The notes beneath the pieces are model-generated. The model did not search any database and was not told the origin of the DNA. It saw only the letters and a program-made list of their open reading frames with translations. This document shows, piece by piece, positions 8,493 to 16,947 of a stretch of 64,000 bases of DNA; within the stretch, counting starts at the first letter, position 1, and each line of letters begins with the position of its first letter. A program made the position numbers and the translations under genes. Source of the DNA: JAPLMW01 sp964619675 (lineage in GTDB: Bacteria > Planctomycetota > Phycisphaerae > Sedimentisphaerales > UBA12454); NCBI GenBank assembly GCA_964619675.1, contig CAZUEO010000009.1, forward strand, positions 1 through 64,000, written 5' to 3'.

Positions 8493-9077
8493 ATGGCTGA
8501 CAGAAAGGCAAAAGTAACAAGAAAAACAAAGGAAACGGATATTAGCATTCAAATTAACCTCGACGGCGAAGGCAGATACGAAATCGACACCGGCATAGGC
8601 TTTCTGGACCATATGCTCTGCCATCTTGGCAAACATAGCAAAATCGACCTGATTCTAAAGGCCAAGGGAGACCTTGAAGTTGACCAGCATCATACCGTCG
8701 AAGACGTTGCAATATGCCTGGGAGAAGCACTCGTCGAGGCGCTTGGCGATAAAAAAGGCATCGCCCGCTACGGCAACAGCTCTGTGCCGATGGAAGATGC
8801 ACTTGCAAATGTCGCTGTTGACCTGTCGGGCAGGCCCTTCTGCGTTTACAACGTTGAGTACAGAACGGAAAAGGTCGGCGATTTTGATGTTGAGTGCGTC
8901 GAAGAACTGCTCAGGAGCTTTGCAAATAATGGTAAATTCAACCTGCATATAACCGTGCCGCACGGCACAAACAGTCATCATATTGCAGAAGCAATTTTCA
9001 AGGCCCTTGGCCAGGCACTCGGACAGGCTGTTAAACTTACCGGCAAAGATATTCCAAGCACGAAGGGAACGCTTTGA
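8493..9077 (+). CDS. hisB: imidazoleglycerol-phosphate dehydratase
   Basis: Dehydrates imidazole-glycerol phosphate to imidazole-acetol phosphate, the step immediately before HisC. The 194 residues form the stand-alone dehydratase, without the fused phosphatase of enterobacteria. The Mn-binding motifs are clear: DQHHTVEDVAI (about 68-78) and HGTNSHHIAEAIFKA near residue 160-175. FLDHMLCHLGKH is also typical. It starts three bases after hisC, and its stop overlaps the ispF start (TTGA), so coupling is likely. Confidence 0.96.
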   Translation: MADRKAKVTRKTKETDISIQINLDGEGRYEIDTGIGFLDHMLCHLGKHSKIDLILKAKGDLEVDQHHTVEDVAICLGEALVEALGDKKGIARYGNSSVPMEDALANVAVDLSGRPFCVYNVEYRTEKVGDFDVECVEELLRSFANNGKFNLHITVPHGTNSHHIAEAIFKALGQALGQAVKLTGKDIPSTKGTL

Positions 9078-9586
9078 ACGGCGATTTAAACTACGAATAC
9101 AGAACGGGCATAGGTACCGACATTCACCGTCTTGTCGAGGGTAAGGCATTGAAACTCGGCGGAATACTCATTCCATTTGAAAAAGGCCTGCTCGCCCACA
9201 GCGATGGTGACGTCGCCCTGCATGCCCTGATAGATGCAATCGCGGGAGCAGCGGGACTTGGCGATATCGGAATGCTCTTTCCCGACAGTGACCCACAATT
9301 TAAAGATATTGACAGCAAAGAACTTGTTCTGAAGATTAAAAATTACATAATCGACAAAAACTGGGAAGTAGTCAACGCTGATATCATAATCACTGCTGAA
9401 GAACCAAAACTGGGGCCGTATAAAGCACAAATGAAAAGATGTATCGCTTCTCTTTTAGAAATCGATTTTCTTAATGTAAATGTAAAGGCAAAAACCAATG
9501 AAGGGCTCGGCGATACAGGAGCAGGCCTTGCAATGTCGGCAATAGCAACGGTGCTTTTGCGAAGAAGAATTAAAAAGGCACTATAA
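9074..9586 (+). CDS. ispF: 2-C-methyl-D-erythritol 2,4-cyclodiphosphate synthase
   Basis: Cyclises CDP-methylerythritol 2-phosphate in the MEP isoprenoid pathway; dxr of the same pathway is at 36918-38078. It has 170 residues. The metal-site motif GTDIHRL (about 14-20), AHSDGDVALHALIDAI (about 42-57), FPDSDPQFK and the TTEGLG-like TNEGLGDTG near the C-terminus are all present. The start is a TTG that overlaps the hisB stop by four bases. No other start fits the N-terminal alignment better. cysS begins 11 bases downstream. Confidence 0.95.
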   Translation: MNGDLNYEYRTGIGTDIHRLVEGKALKLGGILIPFEKGLLAHSDGDVALHALIDAIAGAAGLGDIGMLFPDSDPQFKDIDSKELVLKIKNYIIDKNWEVVNADIIITAEEPKLGPYKAQMKRCIASLLEIDFLNVNVKAKTNEGLGDTGAGLAMSAIATVLLRRRIKKAL

Positions 9587-9596
9587 GGAAAAGTAA

Positions 9597-11027
9597 ATGC
9601 CTCTTGAATTGTATAATACGCTGACTAAACGTAAAGAGCAGTTCAAGCCTATGCAGCCCGGCGAGGTGAAGATGTACAGCTGCGGGCCGACTGTATATTC
9701 ACACCCGCATATAGGAAATTTCAGAAGCTTTCTTGTGGCTGATTTGTTGAAGCGGTTTCTCGAATTCAAAGGCTTTAAAGTTACTCATATTATGAACATA
9801 ACAGATGTCGGACACCTTGTAGATGACGCCGATGAAGGAGCCGATAAGCTTGAGGAGACCGCAAGAAAGGAAAAAAAAGACCCTTTGGAAATCGCGAAAG
9901 TCTATACCGCCTCATTTATGGAGGCAAGCAGGCTTCTCAATATGAAACCTCCTGACAAATATCCCAAAGCAACGGAACATATCAAAGAAATGATTGATAT
10001 GATTAAGATTCTTATAGATAAAGGTTATGCTTATGTTGTCGGGCATAATGTTTATTACGATATAACCAGGTTTCCTGATTACGGGCGGCTTTCCGGCAAT
10101 ACGCTGGAAGACTTAAATGCCGGTGCAAGAATTGAAGTCAATCCGGAAAAGAAAAATCCGCAGGACTTTGCTCTCTGGAAGCACGACCCCAAGCATCTTC
10201 AGCAGTGGGACAGCCCGTGGGGCAAAGGATTTCCAGGCTGGCATATAGAATGCTCGGTAATGAGCTCAAAATATCTGGGAGCAGAATTCGACATCCATAC
10301 CGGCGGCGAAGACAATATATTCCCGCACCACGAATGCGAAATCGCACAGTCTGAAGCTGCAAGCGGGAGGAAATTCGTCCACTACTGGCTGCACACGCGA
10401 TTTCTGGTATTCGACGGCGAAAAAATGTCCAAATCAAAGGGTAATCTGTACACAATCCAGGAGCTCATCGAGAAGGGTTTCAAGAAAAACGCTATACGAT
10501 ACGCACTTATTTCTTCTCATTACAGGCAAAACTATAATTTTACCTTCGATGGCTTAAAAGCGGCAGAGCAGGCGATAGATAAAATACAACAATGCGTTCT
10601 TAGGCTGACAGATTTGTGCAAAAACAAAAAAGAAGGGAAAATCAGGGAGCAGTTACAAAATTTATCAACTGCTTGCCTATCTGAATTTGACAATGCTCTT
10701 TGTGATGATTTGAACATCTCAAAAGCTTTGGCTGTATGCTTTGATTTTATACGGGAAGTCAACAAGACGAATGATATGAATTCGACAGAAGCTTCTGCCC
10801 TGCTTGATACCATCAATAAAATCGATTCAGTACTCGGCGTTCTGGAAACCACAGACAAAGAAGTGCCGGACAAGATAAAAGAACTTGCTGAGAAAAGAAA
10901 AGAAGCCAAAATTGAGAAGAATTGGCAATTGGCTGATGCAACCCGATCTGAAATTTTTACTGAAGGCTGGAAAATTGTAGATACTCCCGGTGGAGGATAC
11001 AGGATAGAACGCAGAGAGGGAACCTAA
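9597..11027 (+). CDS. cysS: cysteinyl-tRNA synthetase
   Basis: Class I synthetase that charges tRNA-Cys. It has 476 residues, normal length. The HIGH-type motif is HPHIGNF (about 39-45). Zinc ligands are in SCGPTVYS, WHIECS and PHHECEIAQSE. The KMSKS loop is GEKMSKSKGNL (about 277). The C-terminal helical domain is complete. A ribosome site (AAGGA) lies about five bases before the ATG. The final TAA shares one base with the ruvC ATG. The partners ispF upstream and ruvCAB downstream suggest a mixed housekeeping operon. Confidence 0.97.
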   Translation: MPLELYNTLTKRKEQFKPMQPGEVKMYSCGPTVYSHPHIGNFRSFLVADLLKRFLEFKGFKVTHIMNITDVGHLVDDADEGADKLEETARKEKKDPLEIAKVYTASFMEASRLLNMKPPDKYPKATEHIKEMIDMIKILIDKGYAYVVGHNVYYDITRFPDYGRLSGNTLEDLNAGARIEVNPEKKNPQDFALWKHDPKHLQQWDSPWGKGFPGWHIECSVMSSKYLGAEFDIHTGGEDNIFPHHECEIAQSEAASGRKFVHYWLHTRFLVFDGEKMSKSKGNLYTIQELIEKGFKKNAIRYALISSHYRQNYNFTFDGLKAAEQAIDKIQQCVLRLTDLCKNKKEGKIREQLQNLSTACLSEFDNALCDDLNISKALAVCFDFIREVNKTNDMNSTEASALLDTINKIDSVLGVLETTDKEVPDKIKELAEKRKEAKIEKNWQLADATRSEIFTEGWKIVDTPGGGYRIERREGT

Positions 11028-11521
11028 TGAAAATTTTAGGCATTGACCCGGGACTGCAGATTTGCGGATATGCCGTGATAAACTCCAACGGCAGCGGTGA
11101 AAAACTTGTTGAGGCAGGAGTGTGCAGGACTTCCGCAAAGTTTGCTATGGAAAAAAGACTCGTGCAAATAGCAGAGGATATAAATTCGCTGCTAAAAAAA
11201 CACCAGCCTGACTGCGTAGCGGTCGAAGATTTATACTCTCATTACGCACATCCGAAAACAGCGATATTGATGGGACACGCAAGAGGTGCTATACTTGCGC
11301 AGGTCTGTAAAAGCGGCATAAGAGTAAAGAGTTTTGCCGCAACAAAAATAAAAAAGTCGCTGACCGGCAACGGCAGAGCGTCAAAACAGCAGATTCAAAG
11401 GAGCATAAAAACTCTACTCGGGCTTGCGAAACTGCCTGAACCGCCGGACGTGGCAGACGCGATTGCAGTTGCGATGTGCTGCGCGAATGCAAAAAATGGA
11501 TTCCCGCCTTCGCGGGAATGA
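11027..11521 (+). CDS. ruvC: Holliday junction resolvase RuvC
   Basis: Endonuclease that cleaves Holliday junctions made and moved by RuvAB. It has 164 residues. Acidic active-site residues are visible in LGIDPGL (Asp7), AVEDLY (Glu) and the C-terminal PDVADAIAVA (two Asp). The last ten residues (about KNGFPPSRE) are read from a palindromic repeat at 11500-11519, so the native C-terminus appears to have been replaced by repeat sequence. The catalytic core is intact. It overlaps cysS by one base and is followed at once by ruvA and ruvB. Confidence 0.95.
   Translation: MKILGIDPGLQICGYAVINSNGSGEKLVEAGVCRTSAKFAMEKRLVQIAEDINSLLKKHQPDCVAVEDLYSHYAHPKTAILMGHARGAILAQVCKSGIRVKSFAATKIKKSLTGNGRASKQQIQRSIKTLLGLAKLPEPPDVADAIAVAMCCANAKNGFPPSRE
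11500..11519. repeat. dRS3/REP-like palindrome ATTCCC-N8-GGGAAT
   Basis: A perfect eight-base stem, ATTCCCGC / GCGGGAAT, with a CTTC loop. This matches the ATTCCC-N8-GGGAAT pattern of widely dispersed bacterial repeats whose read-through peptide is typically DSRLRGND; exactly that peptide is encoded here in the ruvA frame. It lies inside the 3' end of ruvC and immediately ahead of ruvA. Confidence 0.7.
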
Positions 11522-11528
11522 CAAGAAT

Positions 11529-12158
11529 ATGATTGCACAGATTGAAGGAAAACTCGTTAGTCTTAACAGCGATACCGCTCTGGTGCAAATCGGACAGATT
11601 TGCTATGAGATACTTTTGCCCGGCTATCTTACAAATCTGCTATCCGGCAAAATCGGACAGGATATTACCCTCTGCACGATGGAATATTACGAGGGCAATA
11701 TAGCAGGCGGCAATCTTGTGCCGCAAATGATTGGTTTTTTAACCGCCGGCGAGAAGGAATTTTTCAGACGGTACACATCCGTCAGCGGTATTGGCATCAA
11801 AAAAGCGCTAAAATCGCTCGCTATACCGATTGCAACGATAGCTTCGGCTGTGGAAAGCGGCGATGAAAAAACGCTAACCGCCCTGCCGGGAATCGGCAAA
11901 AGACTTGCACAGCATATAATCGCAGAGCTTAAAGGTAAACTAACCGACTTTGCTATCGGAGAACCGGCAAAAGGTACGCTAGAGCCGGTATTTGCAGGTT
12001 TCCAGATTGAGGCTCTTGAGATACTAATTGCGTGGGGTGAAAAACGAACAGAAGCAACGGAGCTTATCAATCTGGCATGTAGAAAATATCCGCAAATTAA
12101 GACTGCAGAAGAACTTGTGCCGCTGGTTTACAGAATGAAACAGGGAATTGAGGTCTAA
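11529..12158 (+). CDS. ruvA: Holliday junction branch-migration protein RuvA
   Basis: Tetrameric junction-binding subunit that loads the RuvB motor. The start at 11529 (MIAQIEGKLVSL) gives 209 residues, the normal length. The longer open frame upstream only reads ruvC and the palindromic repeat. The OB-fold N-terminus is followed by two helix-hairpin-helix motifs (SVSGIGIKKALK about 80-91 and ALPGIGKRLAQHII about 118-131). The C-terminal RuvB-binding domain starts at about 160. It lies seven bases after ruvC and three bases before ruvB. Confidence 0.95.
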   Translation: MIAQIEGKLVSLNSDTALVQIGQICYEILLPGYLTNLLSGKIGQDITLCTMEYYEGNIAGGNLVPQMIGFLTAGEKEFFRRYTSVSGIGIKKALKSLAIPIATIASAVESGDEKTLTALPGIGKRLAQHIIAELKGKLTDFAIGEPAKGTLEPVFAGFQIEALEILIAWGEKRTEATELINLACRKYPQIKTAEELVPLVYRMKQGIEV

Positions 12159-12161
12159 AAA

Positions 12162-13196
12162 ATGGCAATAGACAGGGTTTTAAACTCTGATTCGACAGGC
12201 GAGCAGGAGGAAAATTTCAATGCCTCACTGCGGCCGACAAATCTCGCCGAATGCACAGGGCAGGAAAATGTAAAGGAAAAACTGGCTATCGCCATGGCCG
12301 CCGCAAAAAAACGAGGTGAACCGCTCGACCATATTCTCTTTTATGGCCCGCCAGGTCTGGGAAAGACAACTCTTGCTCACGTAATCGCCAACGAGATGGG
12401 TGCAAAGATAAAAACCACATCAGGCCCTGCACTTGTCAAACAGGGAGATGTAATGGGTCTTTTGAGCAATGTCAATACCGGCGATATACTTTTCATCGAT
12501 GAAATACATCGCCTCAGCACTCCCGTCGAAGAGTTTATTTATCCTGCAATGGAAGAATTCAGAGTTGATTTTACGGTTGACAGTGGTATGCACGCAAAGA
12601 CGATAAACTTTCCATTGAAGCGATTTACACTTATCGGCGCGACAACACGGGCAGGCCTTTTAAGCGCACCCCTGAGGGGCAGATTCGGCATTCTTTATCA
12701 TCTTAAATTTTACAGCAGCGAGGAGCTGGCGAGGATTCTGGCCCGCTCGGCAAGACTGCTTAACCTTTCCTGCCAGGACGGCACGCTCGAACTTATTGCC
12801 TCACGCAGCAGAGGCACACCAAGAATTGCAAACAGGCTCTTAAAAAGGGTACGCGATTACGCACAGGTCAAAGGAAAAGGTAAACTCACCGAAGATATTG
12901 TCGGCAGTGCCTTGCAGATGGAACAAATTGATCGGCTCGGCCTTGATGAGCTTGACAGGTTGTTTCTAAGGGCGATTGTAAACGTCTATAACGGCGGGCC
13001 GGCAGGTATCGAAGCACTTGCCGCTACGCTCGGTGAGGAAAAAGATACGCTGGAAGATGTTGTCGAGCCGTATTTACTGCAGATAGGATTTGTCCGCAGA
13101 ACAAAAAGAGGCAGAGAAATAACCGATGAAGGCTGCAAACACCTTAACATACAATTAAAAGAAAAAAAGCAACAGGATAATGCAGAACTCTTTTAG
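12162..13196 (+). CDS. ruvB: Holliday junction DNA helicase RuvB
   Basis: Hexameric AAA+ motor of branch migration. It has 344 residues. Walker A is GPPGLGKTTLAH (about 62-73), Walker B is FIDEIHRL (about 108), sensor 1 is IGATTRAG, the arginine-finger region is APLRGRFG, and the winged-helix C-terminus includes YLLQIGFVRRTKRGR. It follows ruvA by three bases, completing a ruvC-ruvA-ruvB set. Confidence 0.97.
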   Translation: MAIDRVLNSDSTGEQEENFNASLRPTNLAECTGQENVKEKLAIAMAAAKKRGEPLDHILFYGPPGLGKTTLAHVIANEMGAKIKTTSGPALVKQGDVMGLLSNVNTGDILFIDEIHRLSTPVEEFIYPAMEEFRVDFTVDSGMHAKTINFPLKRFTLIGATTRAGLLSAPLRGRFGILYHLKFYSSEELARILARSARLLNLSCQDGTLELIASRSRGTPRIANRLLKRVRDYAQVKGKGKLTEDIVGSALQMEQIDRLGLDELDRLFLRAIVNVYNGGPAGIEALAATLGEEKDTLEDVVEPYLLQIGFVRRTKRGREITDEGCKHLNIQLKEKKQQDNAELF

Positions 13197-13230
13197 AAAC
13201 AAAAATGACAACAGGTAAAAGGGATTAACA

Positions 13231-14184
13231 ATGAGAAGAAATGCTTTGCCGATTTTGTTATTTGTCTTCACAATATTTGCAATAGCAGGCTGTCAGCAGC
13301 CTGCTAAGCGAGCCGCCGGAGGTTTACTGGCGGCAAATGAACAGCCGGTGAATATATATTATCTTGCCGGCAAACTTGGTATGACGGTGTCGCAGGCTAA
13401 TGATAACAAAATTATCTTCAGCAATACAAGCAATACCGTGACAATTTATCCGAAAAACGACCAGGTTTATGTCAACAACAATTATCTTACGCTTTTGGGC
13501 AGGACAAAAAAAATAAATGACATGCTGCACGTCCGGTCGAGCCTTCAGCAGCAGATTCAAAGCGAGCTTATAAAAACCGAGATAAAACAAGTTGCGCCGC
13601 CACCGGCAAAACCTGCTGAGAGAACGCCTGTCCGCCCAGCCGTTTCCGGCAGGACCGTCGTAATTGACCCAGGCCATGGCGGAAAAGACCCCGGCGCAAT
13701 AAGCACCTACGGTTATAATGAAAAAACCGTCAATCTTGACGTCGCCCTGCAAATCACACAACTATTACGTGATAAAGGACTTAGAGTTATAATGACCCGC
13801 GACAGCGACAGGTTTATCGAACTTGAACAGCGCGCCGACATTGCAAACCGCAATCGAGCCGATATTTTTATAAGTATTCATGCAGATTCCTGCGCAAAGA
13901 GCAGTAAAAACGGCTTTACACTTTATGTTGAGCGGAACAGTCAATGGGCCTCGACAAAACTTGCCAATTCGATTGACAACCGCATGGCTCAAACAGGCAT
14001 AAGCAGCAACGGTGTCAGAAAAGCAGACTATAGAGTGCTTACGCATACCGGCTGCCCTGCCGTTCTGATTGAACTTGGGTATCTGTCAAACTACTGGGAG
14101 GCAAAACAGCTCAAAAACAAAGATATGCAAAGGAAACTTGCGATGGCGATTACGAATGGTATAACCGATTATATAGAACGATAA
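13231..14184 (+). CDS. lipoprotein N-acetylmuramoyl-L-alanine amidase
   Basis: Zinc amidase that cleaves the stem peptide from MurNAc during wall turnover or cell separation. It has 317 residues. A lipoprotein signal ends at the lipobox AIAGC (Cys near residue 20). Residues ~38-95 resemble a copper-amine-oxidase-N-like peptidoglycan-binding domain. The Amidase_3 domain starts near residue 143 with VVIDPGHGGKDPGA, followed by NLDVAL, MTRDSD, FISIHADS and a late ELGYLSN with the catalytic Glu. It is anchored in a membrane and acts in the periplasm. It has its own ribosome site (AAAGGG, eight bases upstream). Confidence 0.9.
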   Translation: MRRNALPILLFVFTIFAIAGCQQPAKRAAGGLLAANEQPVNIYYLAGKLGMTVSQANDNKIIFSNTSNTVTIYPKNDQVYVNNNYLTLLGRTKKINDMLHVRSSLQQQIQSELIKTEIKQVAPPPAKPAERTPVRPAVSGRTVVIDPGHGGKDPGAISTYGYNEKTVNLDVALQITQLLRDKGLRVIMTRDSDRFIELEQRADIANRNRADIFISIHADSCAKSSKNGFTLYVERNSQWASTKLANSIDNRMAQTGISSNGVRKADYRVLTHTGCPAVLIELGYLSNYWEAKQLKNKDMQRKLAMAITNGITDYIER

Positions 14185-14191
14185 TGATAAG

Positions 14192-15010
14192 ATGACTACG
14201 ACATTCCAAAATGTCTTAGTAGCATTTGGTCTGACACTTTTTGCTGGACTTTCAACCGGCATTGGAAGTGCAATGGCCTTTTTTGCCAGAAGGACCAGTA
14301 CCCGATTCCTCTCAACGTCACTGGGCTTCTCGGCAGGGGTTATGATTTATGTTTCCCTGATTGAAATATTTGCCAAGGCGAAAGCCGGCCTGGTTGCCGA
14401 ACTGGGTCCTGTAAAAGGCTACTGGCTGACAGTCGCTTCGTTTTTTGCCGGTATTTTTGTGATAGCAGTTATTGACAAACTTATACCTGCTATCGACAAT
14501 CCTCATGAATTTCGAGATGTTGAAAAACTTGACGATACTGCCGCTGCAGATGAATATCGCAGTCTATACAGAATGGGATTGTTCACTGCACTTGCAATCG
14601 CAATACATAACTTTCCCGAAGGTCTTGCGACATTCACCGCTGCACTAAAAGATATCCGAATCGGGATACCAATAGCCATTGCCATTGCTATTCACAATAT
14701 ACCAGAAGGTATTGCGGTATCCGTACCGATATATTATGCGACCGGCAGCAGAAAAAAAGCATTCTGGCTTTCGTTTCTTTCGGGCCTTGCCGAACCTGCA
14801 GGCGCCTTGCTGGGCTATATAATTCTTATACGTATTCTGAATGAAATAGTATGCAGCGCGTTATTTGCAGCGGTCGGCGGAATAATGGTATTTATCTCCA
14901 TTGATGAGCTTCTGCCGGCAGCGGAAAAATATGGTAAGCATCACTACGCCGCTTACGGTTTTATCGCGGGTATGATTGTAATGGCGCTAAGTTTATTAAT
15001 GTTTATTTAG
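14192..15010 (+). CDS. zupT: ZIP-family divalent metal transporter (ZupT-like)
   Basis: Inner-membrane importer of zinc or other divalent metals. It has 272 residues with about eight hydrophobic segments. The two ZIP metal-site motifs are present: HNFPEGLATF (about 131-140) and HNIPEGIAVS (about 167-176), plus SGLAEPAGALLGY. The cytosolic loop between helices 3 and 4 is acidic rather than His-rich. It starts seven bases after the amidase stop and is followed six bases later by manA, so the three are probably co-transcribed. Confidence 0.9.
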   Translation: MTTTFQNVLVAFGLTLFAGLSTGIGSAMAFFARRTSTRFLSTSLGFSAGVMIYVSLIEIFAKAKAGLVAELGPVKGYWLTVASFFAGIFVIAVIDKLIPAIDNPHEFRDVEKLDDTAAADEYRSLYRMGLFTALAIAIHNFPEGLATFTAALKDIRIGIPIAIAIAIHNIPEGIAVSVPIYYATGSRKKAFWLSFLSGLAEPAGALLGYIILIRILNEIVCSALFAAVGGIMVFISIDELLPAAEKYGKHHYAAYGFIAGMIVMALSLLMFI

Positions 15011-15016
15011 ATAAAA

Positions 15017-15961
15017 ATGAAATTTTATCCTCTGAAATTCAAGCCGATTTACAAGGAGCTTATATGGGGAGGTGATAAGCTGTATAAATCTTTCGGCAAA
15101 GATATTCCTGCGGGCAAAAAAATCGGTGAAAGCTGGGAGCTTGCCGATTTGCCGAATGACAAATCCGTTATTACAAACGGAGAATTTGACGGCAAAACAA
15201 TTACGGAAATTTTACAAAAGTTTCCAGAGCAAATTGCAGGAAAAAAAGATTATAAGCCCCCTTTCGGACTTCTTATAAAATTTATTGATGCTGCCGATGT
15301 CTTGAGTGTTCAGGTTCATCCCGATTCACAGGCGGTAAAAAGACTCAAAACAGGAACGCCTAAAACCGAGTGCTGGTATATCATAGACGCTGAAGCTAAC
15401 ACTTGTATTTACAAAGGGTTAAAGGCCGGAACAACAAAAGAGCAATTTGCAGCAGCGATAAAGAACGGCAGTTGTACAGAGTTTCTTAATAAAGTGCCGG
15501 TGAAGCCCGGCCAGTGCCATTTTCTGCCTGCCGGCACTGTTCATGCTATAGGCGCGGGAATTTTAATAGCCGAGATTCAGACGCCTTCAGATACAACGTT
15601 CAGAGTTTTTGACTGGAACAGACTCCCAAATGGCAAACCTCGCCGGCTTCATATTGAGCAGGCTCTTGAAAGTATTAACTTCAACCAAAAAGCAGAAGAC
15701 CTGCCGGTAAGCACCAACGGCAGACTTGTCGATACCGGACTTTTCAAGGTTGATAAAATCACTGCACAAGCCGGCACACCAATCCCGATTTCTGAAGGGA
15801 TAATGAAAGTAATTATATTTATCAAAGGCGATGGACAGATAAAATCAGGTAATTTGCAGATGGTTGATTTTTCAAAGGGACAGACAATCCTGCTGCCGGC
15901 AGCATTTGAGGGTCAAATGCTTTTTGACGATTACACCGAATGCCTGCAGGTTACCCTTTAA
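15017..15961 (+). CDS. manA: mannose-6-phosphate isomerase, class I
   Basis: Zinc enzyme that interconverts fructose 6-phosphate and mannose 6-phosphate, supplying mannose for glycans; a glycan locus lies 4 kb downstream. It has 314 residues, the short bacterial type. The N-terminal FKPIYKELIWGG is characteristic. Zinc ligands are in SVQVHPD, KTECWYII and GTVHAIG, and the catalytic-side RVFDWNR is at about 196. A strong promoter for the next gene begins immediately after its stop. Confidence 0.93.
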   Translation: MKFYPLKFKPIYKELIWGGDKLYKSFGKDIPAGKKIGESWELADLPNDKSVITNGEFDGKTITEILQKFPEQIAGKKDYKPPFGLLIKFIDAADVLSVQVHPDSQAVKRLKTGTPKTECWYIIDAEANTCIYKGLKAGTTKEQFAAAIKNGSCTEFLNKVPVKPGQCHFLPAGTVHAIGAGILIAEIQTPSDTTFRVFDWNRLPNGKPRRLHIEQALESINFNQKAEDLPVSTNGRLVDTGLFKVDKITAQAGTPIPISEGIMKVIIFIKGDGQIKSGNLQMVDFSKGQTILLPAAFEGQMLFDDYTECLQVTL

Positions 15962-15962
15962 A

Positions 15963-15991
15963 TTGACAGTAGTATTAATCCCTGGTACAAT
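15963..15991 (+). promoter_or_regulatory. consensus promoter of the NusG-like gene, leaderless
   Basis: TTGACA (15963-15968), exactly 17 bases, then TACAAT (15986-15991). The ATG begins at 15998, seven bases after the -10, coinciding with the expected transcription start. No Shine-Dalgarno is present. The promoter overlaps nothing but the two bases after the manA stop. Confidence 0.72.
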
Positions 15992-15997
15992 ATACGT

Positions 15998-16552
15998 ATG
16001 CTGAAACCGGAAGAAAATCCGCCGATGGTATGGCCTGCTGATTCGAGTGTAAAAGACTTCCAGGGCATCTGGTGGGTCGCGCATACCAAAAGCAGAAATG
16101 AAAAGGCTCTTGCGTGGCAGATGCAGAAAAAAAATATCAGCTATTTTCTGCCGCTGACAGAGAAAGTGTACAGGAAAAGTCGAAGGGTATTTCGCTCAAT
16201 GCTGCCGCTGTTTGGCGGATATGTTTTTTTCTGCGGCGATGAGTCCGACAGACTGGAAGTGCTCAAAACAAACCGCGTTGCGGGCCTTCTGGAAGTAAAA
16301 GACCAGCAGCATCTGGCAGCGGAGCTTTTGCCGATTGAAAAGGTTCTTACAAGCGGAATAAATCTTGCACCGTATACCTACATCAAAGCAGGTCAGCAAT
16401 GCAAGGTCATAGCAGGGCCTCTTATGGGAACGGAAGGATTGGTTGTCAGCGACCGGAATAAAACAAGACTCATTCTTCAGGTAGATATACTCGGCAAAGC
16501 TACCTGTCTTGAAATAGATTCCACATTGCTTGAGGTCATTGGCGGAGATTGA
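15998..16552 (+). CDS. NusG/RfaH-family transcription antitermination factor
   Basis: A 184-residue protein with the NusG N-terminal (NGN) fold: GIWWVAHTKSRNEKALAWQM, then YFLPLTEKVYRKSRRVF and MLPLFGGYVFF. A C-terminal KOW-type domain starts at about 127 (KAGQQCKVIAGPLMGTEGLV). Such specialised paralogues (RfaH, LoaP, UpxY) ride RNA polymerase and let it through long surface-polysaccharide operons. The large glycan locus starting at 19902 is an attractive target, but this is inference. It is expressed from its own leaderless promoter. Its last four bases overlap the frame of the next gene. Confidence 0.85.
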   Translation: MLKPEENPPMVWPADSSVKDFQGIWWVAHTKSRNEKALAWQMQKKNISYFLPLTEKVYRKSRRVFRSMLPLFGGYVFFCGDESDRLEVLKTNRVAGLLEVKDQQHLAAELLPIEKVLTSGINLAPYTYIKAGQQCKVIAGPLMGTEGLVVSDRNKTRLILQVDILGKATCLEIDSTLLEVIGGD

Positions 16553-16581
16553 TTTTAAAGGATTTTTACACGGAGGTGATT

Positions 16582-16947
16582 ATGAACTGGCTGCCCAAAA
16601 TCGTCGCGGTTTTAATTGTAATTGATGCGATTATAATACTGCTGCGTCCTTATTTTTTGAAAAAATATTTTCAGCTCCTCTGCCAGGGTTTGGCGATTTA
16701 CCTTGACGCTGCTATCAAGGCATTGGTAGGGATTGCTTTTCTGTTTGGCCTTTCAGACAAATGCAATGTTCCGGCTGTTATCATAGCTTTCGGCATTCTG
16801 GCACTGGCAGGAGCGGTTTTCATCGTCATTGTGCCGCAAAAAGCCAGAGCTGTGGCGGGCTGGTTTGCAGCTAAAAGCAATACGACTCTGCGGTTTTTCG
16901 CATTGATTTATCTGCTCATCGGTGCTCTTCTGGTATATTCAGCCTAA
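16582..16947 (+). CDS. small integral membrane protein
   Basis: A 121-residue protein with about four hydrophobic segments (residues ~5-22, 30-52, 60-80 and 100-119). The start at 16582 (MNWLPK) is chosen because GGAGGTGAT precedes it at good spacing; the frame opens earlier at 16549. I do not recognise a specific family; it looks like an uncharacterised DUF-type membrane protein. It follows the NusG-like gene and converges with feoB, overlapping its end by nine bases. Function unknown. Confidence 0.7.
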   Translation: MNWLPKIVAVLIVIDAIIILLRPYFLKKYFQLLCQGLAIYLDAAIKALVGIAFLFGLSDKCNVPAVIIAFGILALAGAVFIVIVPQKARAVAGWFAAKSNTTLRFFALIYLLIGALLVYSA

